NCBI GenBank assembly: GCA_026987375.1
Contig: JALSMT010000080.1
Location: 1 to 35,729, forward strand
From: Thermaceae bacterium
GTDB taxonomy: Bacteria; Deinococcota; Deinococci; Deinococcales; Marinithermaceae
Direction: 5' to 3'
Length of the DNA stretch: 35,729 nucleotides
Positions 17,402 to 25,479 of the stretch are shown here, in pieces; positions within the stretch are counted from its first letter, which is position 1; each line of letters opens with the position of its first letter. The notes under the pieces were generated by a model, which saw only the letters and a program-made list of their open reading frames with translations, was not told the origin of the DNA and made no database searches. Made by a program: the position numbers and the translations under genes.

Positions 17402-18001
17402 GTGGCCGAGATACTACCCATACGCCTCTACGGCGATCCTGTTTTGCGCAAGAAAGCGCGGGCCGTGCAAGACTTTTCCGAGATCGCTACGCTGGCCGAG
17501 AATATGGTCGAGACGATGTTCGAGTACGGCGGGGTAGGCTTGGCGGCCCCGCAGGTGGGGCTTTTGCGGCGGCTATTCATAGCCGCGGAGTACGCCCTGG
17601 AAGAAGAAGAGGCCGAGGCCGAAGAAGACGAACAGCCGCGCAGCGTCCTCAAAAATCTCTACGTCATGGTCAATCCGCGTATCACCTACCGCGCCGGTGA
17701 GCAGGTGGGCACCGAGGGTTGCCTTTCAATACCAGGCGTTTACTCCGACGACGTGCCCCGCGACCTGCAGATCCGGGTCGAGTACCAGGAGGTGAACGGT
17801 GAGCCGCGCACGCTCGAGGCCGAGGGCTACCTGGCGCGGGTGATCCAGCACGAGCTCGACCACCTCGAGGGCGTGCTCTTCTTAGACCGCATTCCCGCCG
17901 AGCTGCGACGCCCTTTCATGGAAGAGCACCGTTCCGAACTGGCCGAGATGCAGCGCAAGGCCAAAGCCTTTCTGCGCGAGCTGCGAACTGAACAAAAATG
18001 A
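17402..18001 (+). CDS. def: Peptide deformylase
   Basis: Def removes the formyl group from the N-terminal methionine of new proteins. The 199-residue protein has all three metal/catalytic motifs: GVGLAAPQVG (44-53), EGCLS with Cys107, and HELDH (150-154). Between motif 1 and 2 there is an unusual strongly acidic insertion (about residues 66-78, almost all Glu, Asp and Ala) before SVLKNLYVMVNP; this is longer than in E. coli Def. GTG 17402 begins 4 nt after the cdaR stop. The stop overlaps the fmt start as ATGA, the common def-fmt pair that adds and later removes the formyl group on initiator methionine. Confidence 0.96.
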   Translation: MAEILPIRLYGDPVLRKKARAVQDFSEIATLAENMVETMFEYGGVGLAAPQVGLLRRLFIAAEYALEEEEAEAEEDEQPRSVLKNLYVMVNPRITYRAGEQVGTEGCLSIPGVYSDDVPRDLQIRVEYQEVNGEPRTLEAEGYLARVIQHELDHLEGVLFLDRIPAELRRPFMEEHRSELAEMQRKAKAFLRELRTEQK

Positions 18002-18927
18002 GCCCAAAGCGCCGTCGACTTGCCTTCTTCGGCTCGCCCGCTTGGGCGGCGCCGGTGCTGGAGGCACTGGCGGATAAGCACGAGTTGGCTCTGGTGGTGA
18101 CGCAACCGGACAAACCAAAAGGACGGGGCCTAAAGACCACTCCTAGCCCCGTTGCCCGTGTCGCCGAGCAAATGGGGCTTGTGCTAGCCAAGCCGCGACG
18201 CTTGCGTAAGGATCCCCAGATTGCAGACTGGTTGCACGGGCTAGATCTCGATGCCGCGGTGGTGGCCGCCTACGGTCAGATCATCCCCGAGGAACTGTTG
18301 CAAATCCCCCGTTACGGTTTTCTCAACATCCACCCCTCGCTGTTGCCCAAATACCGCGGTGCGGCGCCGGTCAACTGGGCCATAATCAACGGCGAAAGGG
18401 AAACGGGCGTTAGCATCATGCGCCTCGACGCCGGCATGGACACCGGCCCGGTCTTCGTTCAGGAACGCGTTCTCATCGGCGCCGATGAGAACGCGGCGGA
18501 ACTCTCTGAGCGGCTGCGCAACCTCGGCATAGAGATGTTGCAAAACGTTCTGTATCGCCTGGAAGACTGGGAACCCCGCCCACAGGCGGGTGAGCCCAGC
18601 TACGCCCGCCTGCTGAAAAAGGAGGACGGTCGTATCCGCTGGAACGAGCCGGCGCGCAACGTCTACGACCGCCACCGCGGGGTGCAGCCCTGGCCGGGCA
18701 GCTGGTTCGAGCACGCCGGCCGGCGGGTCAAGGTGTTGGAAATGCGCCTGGCTGCCGCTGAGGGCGCCCCCGGAGAGGTGCTGGCGGTCGGTCCCGAGGG
18801 TGTGCGTGTGGCCGCCAGAGAGGGGGCGGTCGAACTGGCGATCGTCCAGCCCGAGGGCAAGCGGCCCATGCCCGCCGCGGACTGGGCGCGGGGTCGCGGT
18901 CTAGCAGTACATGAACGTCTAGGTTGA
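17998..18927 (+). CDS. fmt: Methionyl-tRNA formyltransferase
   Basis: Fmt transfers a formyl group from N10-formyl-tetrahydrofolate to Met-tRNA for translation initiation. The 309-residue protein (E. coli 315) starts with the Rossmann strand RLAFFGSPAWAAPVL. It carries the catalytic triad Asn110 and His112 in FLNIHPSLLPKYRGAAP and Asp148 in GMDTGP. The C-terminal ~100 residues form the tRNA-binding domain. It overlaps def by 4 nt. A small GTTGA/TCAAC hairpin (18923-18937) covers its stop codon and is followed by TTTT, but is too weak to call a terminator confidently. Confidence 0.97.
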   Translation: MSPKRRRLAFFGSPAWAAPVLEALADKHELALVVTQPDKPKGRGLKTTPSPVARVAEQMGLVLAKPRRLRKDPQIADWLHGLDLDAAVVAAYGQIIPEELLQIPRYGFLNIHPSLLPKYRGAAPVNWAIINGERETGVSIMRLDAGMDTGPVFVQERVLIGADENAAELSERLRNLGIEMLQNVLYRLEDWEPRPQAGEPSYARLLKKEDGRIRWNEPARNVYDRHRGVQPWPGSWFEHAGRRVKVLEMRLAAAEGAPGEVLAVGPEGVRVAAREGAVELAIVQPEGKRPMPAADWARGRGLAVHERLG

Positions 18928-19508
18928 TGCCATCAACAATTAGGTTTTACCTTGTTTACGCCTCCCCGTTTGTTCTAAGCGGCTACGCGTCGGCTTGGCT
19001 TCGCAATAGCGTTGATCCCGTGCCGAGAGCCTGAACGCAGAAGCCTGCCGGAGAGGTGCGGTGGGCAAGCACGACCGAAAGAGATACGTCGTTTTTGCAG
19101 TCCACTGGGGAGCATCAAGCGCGAAGCCGCAGCGACAACCACATAAGCCCTCTCCTAGGGAAGGATTAGTGCTGGGGTTGCGGGTCTTGCATAAGCCACA
19201 CGTCTGTTGTTAAACAGAAAAGGGCTTGTAATTTACGACTCGTAGCCTGCGAGTAACAGTACGCGGTGTGTAGCTTTTCTCTGTGGCGAGATAACGTCAT
19301 ATTCGTGCACGGTGAGACTAGAAGCCATCCTCTGAAGGAGGACTATGTGGGCTTAAATAGATAAAGCGGTTGACCAAAGCGTCAGCGCCTGGGCGCCGAA
19401 AGGGCAAACTGGCTGCTATCGCGCCAAAACAACGCTATCTTTTGCACGAAAACAATAACCATTGACACCCTTTCTTTTGGCGCAGGCACGGCCTAGTTGA
19501 GGCCTAGA
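18928..19508. other. Unexplained convergent non-coding spacer
   Basis: This lies between the 3' ends of fmt (+) and the aldehyde oxidoreductase gene (-). No open frame of useful length is seen on either strand. The base composition looks more balanced than the GC-rich neighbours. Visible elements include a hairpin ACTCG-TAGCCTG-CGAGT at about 19238-19254, a doubled GGCCTAG (19490-19496 and 19501-19507), and isolated TTGACA/TTGACC hexamers without matching -10 boxes. I could not fit it to tmRNA, RNase P RNA, SRP RNA, 6S RNA, a group II intron domain V, or a tRNA. It may be a decayed gene, an unrecognised RNA, or relic mobile DNA. Confidence 0.5.
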
Positions 19509-19536
19509 TAAACGGAGCCCCGCGGGGCTCCGTTTA
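19509..19536 (-). terminator. Perfect 28-nt palindrome terminating the oxidoreductase gene
   Basis: TAAACGGAGCCCC pairs with GGGGCTCCGTTTA around a GC centre; the whole 28 nt is a perfect palindrome. It lies 16 nt past the stop of the minus-strand oxidoreductase. T runs are short, but the A/T-flanked GC stem fits a rho-independent terminator usable in either direction. Confidence 0.75.
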
Positions 19537-19552
19537 GAGAGGTAAAGTTTTG

Positions 19553-21361
19553 CTAGACGATGCCCAATTCCTTCAGTTTCTCTTCAGGCACCACGCCCTC
19601 GTTCCAGCCGCGCAGCTGGTAGTAGTCGTCCAGCATCTCGCGCAGCTCGGTTACTTGTCCCTCAGAGCCCGGAGAATCGCTGGGTTCTTTGAGGAAGCGC
19701 TCAGGCAGGGTGTCGGAGCCCTCGCGGAAACCAATTAGATTGTTGTAGTAGCGCTCGAGCGTGTAAATCCGCTCGCCTATCTTCAGAACGTCGTCGGGGG
19801 AGATTTTCGTACCTACGTAGGTAGTAAACTGGTCCGCGTATTCCTCCAGGCCCTCAGCAAACTGGCTGAACTTGCAGAGGTCCAACGAGTCGGTAAAGGC
19901 GGAGAGGTCTTGTAGCAATACCGTTAGCTTCGCCTTACCTTTCCACTCTATCGGGTCAGTCTTGTAAGGAACTCCCAGCAGCTCCGAGGCCGGGGTGTAG
20001 GCGCGTAGGTGGCAGGCGCCGCGATTGGAGGTGGCGTAGGCAATCCCCATTCCCTTGAGACCGCGCGGGTCATAGGCAGGAATGGCCTGACCCTTGACGG
20101 CCATCGCCAGCTCGGGGTGGCCGAGAGATTCCATGAAGCGGGTGGGTCCTTCGGCGGCCTTGTCTCCCAAACCCTGACGGTGCGCCACCATTTCCAGGAA
20201 TTGGCACTGCCCTTGAGCGTCGCCGAATTCCAGACCTTCTTCTTTGTTTACGTAGCCCTTTTCGGTAGCCTCCATCAATGAAGAAGTTACCTGGCCGGCT
20301 TCTATGGCGTCCATGCCAAAGGCGTTGCAGAGGTAAATGGCGTAGCCTACCCAGTCCCTATCGGCGCTGCCCGAGTTGGGGCCGTGCGACCAGGCGGCTT
20401 CGTATTCTACCGACTCGAAGCGGATAGGCTTGCCGTTTATGTGTACCTCGACCATCTTTTTACAGGCCACCGGGCAGGCATGGCAGGTATTGTCCTTTAC
20501 CAGGATGTGCTCGCGAATGGCCTCGCCGGAGACCTCGCCGGCCTTTTCCCAGCTGGTGTGCTTGGCGTTGAAGGTGGGTAGAGCGCCGATCGAGTTGGTG
20601 ATGTTCATCAAAACGTTGGTGCCGTAAACAGAGAGCCCGCCTTTGCGCGGCGCCGTTACAAACTGCTCATCCATTATTCTGGCCAACGCCCGCTTGTCCG
20701 CTTCTTTCCAGGCGGTTTTGTCGGCCGGCTGCAACACGCTCCTGTCCCCAGGAACCATGACTATCGCCTTCAGCTTCTTGGCGCCGCCCACGGTGCCGGT
20801 CCCACCGCGGCCGGCGGCGCGCTCGTCGTTGTTTAGCCAGGCGGCGAACTTCACCAGGTTTTCTCCTGCGGGACCTATAGACATAACGTCGGCGTGCTCG
20901 CCGTGGCGCTTGCGCAGCACCTCGTTAGTCTCGTGGGTGGTCTTGCCCCATAGATCATCGGCATCATGTATGCTGACTTTCCCGTCCTGCACCAGCAGGT
21001 AGACGGGTTTCTCGGCCGCGCCTTTAATAAGCAAGCCGTCAAAGCCGGCCCACTTTAGTTTGGCGGCGGTCCAGCCGCCCATGTGACTATCGGTTATGGT
21101 GCCTGTCAGCGGGCTCTTAGTTACTACCGCCAGGCGGCCGCTCATTTTGGCCTGAGTGCCGGTGAGGGGGCCGACCATAACGGCCAACAGATTATCGGGG
21201 CTGAGCGGGTCTACTTCCGGGCCGTTGTCGAATACGTACTTGACGCCGAGCCCACGCCCGCCGATGTATTTCTTGAGGTCTTCCTCCTTGGGCGCAAAAT
21301 ACTCTATCGCGCCTGTAGTTAGGTCTATTTTTGCCATGTGGTGGGTGTAACCCTTTAGCAT
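19553..21361 (-). CDS. aor: Tungsten-type aldehyde ferredoxin oxidoreductase
   Basis: This 602-residue protein belongs to the AOR family, which oxidises aldehydes to carboxylates with ferredoxin using a tungsten (or molybdenum) bis-pterin and a 4Fe-4S cluster. The cluster cysteines are Cys293, Cys296, Cys300 (CHACPVAC) and Cys496 (LDLCKF), matching the pattern and positions in Pyrococcus furiosus AOR (288, 291, 295, 494). Pterin-contact stretches are also present, including GRGGTGTVGGAKKLKAI and AYDPRGLKGMGIAYATSNRGACHL. The start has a strong Shine-Dalgarno AGGAGGT 5 nt upstream. It stands alone, divergent from manA and convergent with fmt, with no ferredoxin or pterin-synthesis gene beside it. 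The exact substrate and metal are not readable; the family also contains formaldehyde and glyceraldehyde-3-phosphate oxidoreductases. Confidence 0.94.
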   Translation of the reverse strand: MLKGYTHHMAKIDLTTGAIEYFAPKEEDLKKYIGGRGLGVKYVFDNGPEVDPLSPDNLLAVMVGPLTGTQAKMSGRLAVVTKSPLTGTITDSHMGGWTAAKLKWAGFDGLLIKGAAEKPVYLLVQDGKVSIHDADDLWGKTTHETNEVLRKRHGEHADVMSIGPAGENLVKFAAWLNNDERAAGRGGTGTVGGAKKLKAIVMVPGDRSVLQPADKTAWKEADKRALARIMDEQFVTAPRKGGLSVYGTNVLMNITNSIGALPTFNAKHTSWEKAGEVSGEAIREHILVKDNTCHACPVACKKMVEVHINGKPIRFESVEYEAAWSHGPNSGSADRDWVGYAIYLCNAFGMDAIEAGQVTSSLMEATEKGYVNKEEGLEFGDAQGQCQFLEMVAHRQGLGDKAAEGPTRFMESLGHPELAMAVKGQAIPAYDPRGLKGMGIAYATSNRGACHLRAYTPASELLGVPYKTDPIEWKGKAKLTVLLQDLSAFTDSLDLCKFSQFAEGLEEYADQFTTYVGTKISPDDVLKIGERIYTLERYYNNLIGFREGSDTLPERFLKEPSDSPGSEGQVTELREMLDDYYQLRGWNEGVVPEEKLKELGIV

Positions 21362-21405
21362 GTCGTACCTCCTAGCGGCCGAAGCCTTTTCGTTTTCCGG
21401 TTCTT

Positions 21406-21434
21406 ATGCTAAGCCGAGCGCTTATTGAAAGCAA
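21406..21434 (-). promoter_or_regulatory. Promoter of the oxidoreductase gene, TTGCTT-17-TAGCAT
   Basis: On the minus strand TTGCTT (21429-21434) and TAGCAT (21406-21411) are 17 nt apart. The transcript would begin about 38 nt before ATG 21361 and include the AGGAGGT ribosome site. A second possible -10, TACAAT, lies further upstream. Confidence 0.45.
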
Positions 21435-21511
21435 TCCCGTATTGTAGCTGATTGCAACACGAACTAAACACTCATACACGCCGGCGATAAGGCGCATAAT
21501 ATTAGGCGGGT

Positions 21512-22396
21512 ATGAAAAAGCCTGCTCTAGAGCCTATAAAGCTAGAACCAAAACTGATGCCGCGTGTCTGGGGCGGTCGGCGCTTAGCCGAGCGCTTCGG
21601 GCTTCAGGCCGACGAGCCCATCGGCGAAGCCTGGATGGTCGCAGGCGAGAACCGCATCGCCTCGGGCCCCTACGCCGGCCGGGTCCTTGCCGAGGTGCTG
21701 CCCGAGCTGGGCGAGGCTTTTTTGGGGCGGGCGCTGGTGCAGCAGTGCGGTTACCGGTTGCCGCTGATGGTCAAGTTCCTCGACACCGCCGACTGGCTTT
21801 CGGTGCAGGTGCACCCCGACGACGCCTACGCCCGCGCCCACGAGGCGGAAAGCGGCTGGCTGGGAAAAGCCGAGGCCTGGGTGGTGCTCGAAGCCGAGCC
21901 GGACGCCCAGGTAGTCTACGGCGTCAAGCGCCCGATCAGCCGTGATGAGCTGCACGCCGCGGCGCTGGACGGCTCGATTCTAGAATTGCTCAACTTCGTC
22001 CCTGTCCAGAAGGGCGACGTGATCTACGTTCCCCCGGGCACCATCCACGCCCTGGGTCCGGGCCTCTTGGTCTACGAGGTCTCCCAGCGCTCCGACCTAA
22101 CCTACCGCCTCTACGACTTTGGCCGCGGTCGAGAGCTGCACCTCGATAAGGCACTGGACGTTGTTCGTGTTGGGCCCACTACTAGCTTGATTGACAACTG
22201 GCATGACAATAGCGAGTATAGGTTTGCTAAATTTAATCTGCGTATCGCTAACGGCACAGTTTCTTCAGAAAAAACTGCGCTTATTGTTACCGACATTCAT
22301 GGTATGCGCGAGGCTTTTTTATTACCGGCCGTGGTAGGGGCGCAGGTTGAATGCAGTTTGTGCGCTGCTAATTCACTGGAGATTGACGATGGCTAG
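21512..22396 (+). CDS. manA: Mannose-6-phosphate isomerase, class I
   Basis: ManA interconverts fructose 6-phosphate and mannose 6-phosphate, feeding GDP-mannose and other surface-sugar precursors. The 294-residue cupin enzyme has zinc ligands His101 (VQVHPDD), Glu121 (GKAEAW) and His179 (PPGTIHALG). A TAATAT box lies 9 nt before ATG 21512 with no clear Shine-Dalgarno sequence, so it may be near-leaderless. The first ~215 residues are GC-rich and well conserved. From about 22,160 the DNA becomes visibly AT-richer and the protein (NWHDNSEYRFAKFNLRI onward) loses similarity to the usual C-terminal cupin; it stops a little short of the family length. The C-terminus may have been replaced or be degenerating. 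It sits at the border of the polysaccharide cluster. Confidence 0.92.
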   Translation: MKKPALEPIKLEPKLMPRVWGGRRLAERFGLQADEPIGEAWMVAGENRIASGPYAGRVLAEVLPELGEAFLGRALVQQCGYRLPLMVKFLDTADWLSVQVHPDDAYARAHEAESGWLGKAEAWVVLEAEPDAQVVYGVKRPISRDELHAAALDGSILELLNFVPVQKGDVIYVPPGTIHALGPGLLVYEVSQRSDLTYRLYDFGRGRELHLDKALDVVRVGPTTSLIDNWHDNSEYRFAKFNLRIANGTVSSEKTALIVTDIHGMREAFLLPAVVGAQVECSLCAANSLEIDDG

Positions 22397-22464
22397 TCGG
22401 TTTATCGTTCGCGCTGGCGAGGGGCGTCTTGCGCCGTCGCGGCGTAGGGCGATTTAACTAGATT

Positions 22465-22494
22465 TTGCCCGGACAGGGTGTATGCTGTTAGGCT
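22465..22494 (+). promoter_or_regulatory. Promoter of the wbp operon, TTGCCC-18-TAGGCT
   Basis: TTGCCC (22465-22470) and TAGGCT (22489-22494) are 18 nt apart. A TATGCT at 22481-22486 is an alternative -10. Transcription would begin at or near A22501, leaving a ~20-nt leader with GGGGGG before wbpA. An ATG at 22501 lies exactly 6 nt after TAGGCT (see findings). Confidence 0.5.
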
Positions 22495-22500
22495 GACGGA

Positions 22501-22536
22501 ATGCTATTTGCGGGGGGAACATGGTTGATAAGCTGA
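22501..22536 (+). CDS. Possible 11-codon leader peptide overlapping wbpA
   Basis: ATG 22501 opens a frame MLFAGGTWLIS that ends at TGA 22534-22536, overlapping the start of wbpA in another frame. It lies 6 nt after a TAGGCT box, the same spacing as for real leaderless genes here. It could be an accident, or could couple translation to wbpA. Confidence 0.25.
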   Translation: MLFAGGTWLIS

Positions 22537-23828
22537 AAAAAAAGATAAGTGATACCAGCGCCAAAGTTGGCGTCGTCGGCCTGGGCTACGTGGGCTTGCC
22601 GTTTGCTTTAGAGGCGGCCCAGGCTGGCTTCGACGTTACCGGCATCGAACGTAACCGATCGCGAGTTGACAAGGTCAACCGCGCCGAGAACTACATCGAC
22701 GACATTCGCGAAGTAGACTTGGCCCGCGAGGTAAAAGCGGGGCGGTTACGCGCCCAAGCTGATTATCAAGGTGTTGAAAACCTTGACGTGATAGTTATCG
22801 CGGTGCCGACGCCTCTCGATAAGAACCTAGTTCCTGATTTGCAGTACGTGCGCGGGGTGACTGCCGACCTATCCAAGCACCTGCGAGCGGGCCAGCTTGT
22901 CAGCCTGGAATCCACCACTTATCCGGGCACTACAGAGGAGGTCATGCAGCCCATTCTGGAAGGCTCGGGCCTCAAGGCCGACCGCGACTTCTTTCTGGCC
23001 CACTCCCCCGAGCGGGTCGACCCTGGCAACAAGCGTTGGCAGACCAAAAACACCGCTAAGGTCGTAGGCGGCATAGGACCAAACTCGCTGGAAGCGGCTT
23101 TGGCTTTTTACGGCAATGTCTTGGAAGGCGTCGTGCCCATCTCTTCGGCCAAGGCGGCAGAGATGGTCAAGGTTTTCGAAAACACCTTCCGCGCCGTCAA
23201 CATCGCCCTCGTCAACGAGCTGGCCTTGCTTTGCGACCGCATGGACCTAAACGTCTGGGAGGTGCTCGACGCCGCCTTTACCAAGCCCTTCGGCATCATG
23301 CCCTTTTACCCAGGGCCGGGGGTAGGCGGCCACTGCATTCCTCTCGATCCTCACTACCTGGAGTGGAAGGCGCGCGAACACAATTTCCGCACCCGCTTCA
23401 TTGCCCTGGCCGGCGAGGTGAACCGGGCCATGCCCGAGTTCGTACGCACCAAGGCCTGGCGCATCCTCAACGAGCATGGGCTGGCTCCCTCGCGCTCGCG
23501 CATCCTGGTGCTGGGACTCGCCTACAAGCGGGACATCAGCGACTGGCGCGAGTCGCCGGCCATTGAGGTCATCAAGTTGTTGCAGGCCGACGGCGCCGAC
23601 GTGGCTTACCACGATCCCTACATACCTGTATTCAAGCACGAGGGGCTCGACCTGGAGAGCGTTGAGATAAGCGACGATGCTTTGCAGGCGGCCGACCTAG
23701 TCATTATCACTACCGACCATTCAAACCTAGACTACGCCCGCGTGGTGCGCGAGGCCAAGCACGTGCTCGACACCAAGAACGCCACCAAGGGCGTGCCCGA
23801 ACGCGAAGGGAAGGTGACGCTGCTATGA
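22521..23828 (+). CDS. wbpA: UDP-N-acetyl-D-glucosamine 6-dehydrogenase (WbpA type)
   Basis: This enzyme oxidises UDP-GlcNAc at C6 with NAD to UDP-GlcNAcA, the first step to diamino-glucuronic acid sugars. The 435-residue protein has an NAD-binding GLGYVG (20-25), SLESTTYPGTTEE, the hinge motif KAAEMVKVFENTFRAVNIALVNE in the middle, and the catalytic Cys272 in GVGGHCIPLDP. A C-terminal UDP-binding domain completes it (ILVLGLAYKRDISDWRESP). The ATG has GGGGGG upstream. Its stop overlaps the next start as ATGA, and the following genes wbpB and wbpE fit the same pathway, so the WbpA assignment is stronger than UDP-glucose dehydrogenase. DNA is GC-rich like the core genome. Confidence 0.93.
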   Translation: MVDKLKKKISDTSAKVGVVGLGYVGLPFALEAAQAGFDVTGIERNRSRVDKVNRAENYIDDIREVDLAREVKAGRLRAQADYQGVENLDVIVIAVPTPLDKNLVPDLQYVRGVTADLSKHLRAGQLVSLESTTYPGTTEEVMQPILEGSGLKADRDFFLAHSPERVDPGNKRWQTKNTAKVVGGIGPNSLEAALAFYGNVLEGVVPISSAKAAEMVKVFENTFRAVNIALVNELALLCDRMDLNVWEVLDAAFTKPFGIMPFYPGPGVGGHCIPLDPHYLEWKAREHNFRTRFIALAGEVNRAMPEFVRTKAWRILNEHGLAPSRSRILVLGLAYKRDISDWRESPAIEVIKLLQADGADVAYHDPYIPVFKHEGLDLESVEISDDALQAADLVIITTDHSNLDYARVVREAKHVLDTKNATKGVPEREGKVTLL

Positions 23829-24745
23829 AGCGCTTCGCCCTCACCGGCGCCGCCGGCTACATCGCCCCCCGCCACATGAAGGCCATCAAAGATACTGGTA
23901 ACGAGTTGATTGCGGCACTCGACCCTTTTGAGTCGGTGGGCATCATTGACAGTTACTTTCCTGAGTCCGAGTTTTTCACTGAGCCCGAGGCCTTCGAGGC
24001 TTACCTCGAGGAAGCAAAAGCCAGGGGCGGACTCGATTACGTCAGCATCGCCACTCCCAACTATCTGCATTATCCACAGATGCGCATGAGCCTGCGGCTA
24101 GGCGCCGACGCTCTCTGCGAGAAGCCGCTGGCGCTGCACGAGGCGGAGCTCGACCGGCTGGCGGAACTTGAATCCCAAACAGGCCGTCGCGTCTGGACGG
24201 TTTTACAGTTACGGGTTCATCCGGCGCTGGTGGCGCTCAAAGAAAAGCTGGCGGGTGAGAGCGACCGCAAGCAGGTGGTGCTGACCTACGTCACCAGCCG
24301 GGGCAAATGGTACCTCAAGAGCTGGAAGGGCGACGTGAAAAAGAGCGGCGGGCTCGCCACCAACATTGGCGTACACTTTTTTGACATGCTGGCCTGGCTC
24401 TTTGGTAAGGTGCAACATTTGGAGGTTCACGCTCGCGATGAGCGCCTGGTAGCTGGGCACATGGAGTTAGAGCGAGCCGACGTTAGCTGGTTCCTGGCCA
24501 TAGACGACCGCTACGTACCCTCTGAACTGCGCGCCCAGGGGCAGCGGACCTACCGCTCGATCACGGTGGACGGTGAGGAGATCGAGTTTTCCGGCGGCTT
24601 TACCGACTTGCACACCGAGGTCTACCGGCGCACGCTCGCGGGCCAGGGTTTCGGCCTGGAAGACACACGTACCGCTATCCGCGTCACCGAGCGGATCCGT
24701 AAATTAGAAGTCAGGCACTCCGACGAACGGCACCCTTTTTTATGA
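23825..24745 (+). CDS. wbpB: UDP-GlcNAcA 3-dehydrogenase (WbpB/WlbA type)
   Basis: This Gfo/Idh/MocA-family oxidoreductase would oxidise C3 of UDP-GlcNAcA to the 3-keto sugar, the substrate for WbpE. The 306-residue protein starts ALTGAAGYIAPRHMKAI, a variant Rossmann loop typical of the WlbA branch, and carries ALCEKPLAL with the family Glu-Lys-Pro. The second domain includes RGKWYLKSWKGD and SGGLATNIGVHFFDML, both WlbA-type stretches. It overlaps wbpA by 4 nt and the formyltransferase gene by 4 nt. The DNA is GC-rich up to its stop and turns AT-rich immediately after. Confidence 0.92.
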   Translation: MKRFALTGAAGYIAPRHMKAIKDTGNELIAALDPFESVGIIDSYFPESEFFTEPEAFEAYLEEAKARGGLDYVSIATPNYLHYPQMRMSLRLGADALCEKPLALHEAELDRLAELESQTGRRVWTVLQLRVHPALVALKEKLAGESDRKQVVLTYVTSRGKWYLKSWKGDVKKSGGLATNIGVHFFDMLAWLFGKVQHLEVHARDERLVAGHMELERADVSWFLAIDDRYVPSELRAQGQRTYRSITVDGEEIEFSGGFTDLHTEVYRRTLAGQGFGLEDTRTAIRVTERIRKLEVRHSDERHPFL

Positions 24746-25479
24746 GGATTATGTCTAGTATGATACAAGGCCTTCCCTTAGCTGTTTTTACTTATAGTTT
24801 CCCTCACAGAAAAACACAGGACTTTCTTTTCGCTTTAAAAGTTTTGGGCGCTGATGTAAGACTCGTCTTGGCCGCAGATCCTGTAAAATTGAGGATACCC
24901 CCTCCTTCTATCCGTACAAAGATTCGTCATATTGGTCTTCTCCATCCGCAGAAGATAGCAGACTCATTTGGATTTCCTTATAGGGTTATTAAACACAATA
25001 GTACTGAGATAGCTTCTCTGGTAGGCGAAGTAGGGGCTACCCTTGGTGTTATAGCAGGGGCCCGCATTCTTAAACCCCATGTTATTAATGCTTTCCCATT
25101 AGGCATTGTCAATTTTCACCCAGGATTTATTCCCGAAGTGAGAGGTTTGGATGCAGTTCTTTGGTCAATCATTAAAAGTGTTCCTCTAGGTGTTACAGCT
25201 CATTTGATTGACGAAAATGTTGATGCTGGTACGATATTGGTGAAGCGTAAAATACCTCTTTTCTGTGACGATACAATTTTGGATTTGACTGAGCGCGTAT
25301 ATGAAACACAACTAGAGATACTAGAAGAGGCGTTATCTATGGCGGCGCAAAACAAAGGCGAGCCGCTAGAAAGTTCGGGGAAGTACAATGGAAAAATGTC
25401 GCCCGATCTGGAGCAAAAAGCATTGTCATCACTCCCCCTTTATCTTGCTCGGTATGCTGGTTGCGAGGGGTATCAATGA
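24742..25479 (+). CDS. Formyltransferase-family protein, probable sugar N-formyltransferase
   Basis: The 245-residue protein contains a formyl-transferase domain with the triad Asn124 and His126 in NFHPGFIPEVRG and Asp161 in NVDAGTIL. Such enzymes move a formyl group from N10-formyl-tetrahydrofolate; small stand-alone forms in glycan clusters formylate amino groups of nucleotide sugars. It lacks the tRNA-binding domain of Fmt. ATG 24742 overlaps the wbpB stop; ATGs at 24751 and 24760 are alternatives. Its DNA is much more AT-rich than wbpB before and wbpE after it, which points to recent insertion. By position it could act on the 3-amino group made by WbpE, in the place of WbpD. This role is inference. 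Confidence 0.85.
   Translation: MRIMSSMIQGLPLAVFTYSFPHRKTQDFLFALKVLGADVRLVLAADPVKLRIPPPSIRTKIRHIGLLHPQKIADSFGFPYRVIKHNSTEIASLVGEVGATLGVIAGARILKPHVINAFPLGIVNFHPGFIPEVRGLDAVLWSIIKSVPLGVTAHLIDENVDAGTILVKRKIPLFCDDTILDLTERVYETQLEILEEALSMAAQNKGEPLESSGKYNGKMSPDLEQKALSSLPLYLARYAGCEGYQ

Noticed and set aside
18928-19552. tmRNA, RNase P RNA, group II intron or molybdenum/tungsten cofactor riboswitch in the long spacer
   Set aside because: No tag-peptide frame, no P4 or domain V motif found, and the spacer is downstream rather than upstream of the oxidoreductase gene.
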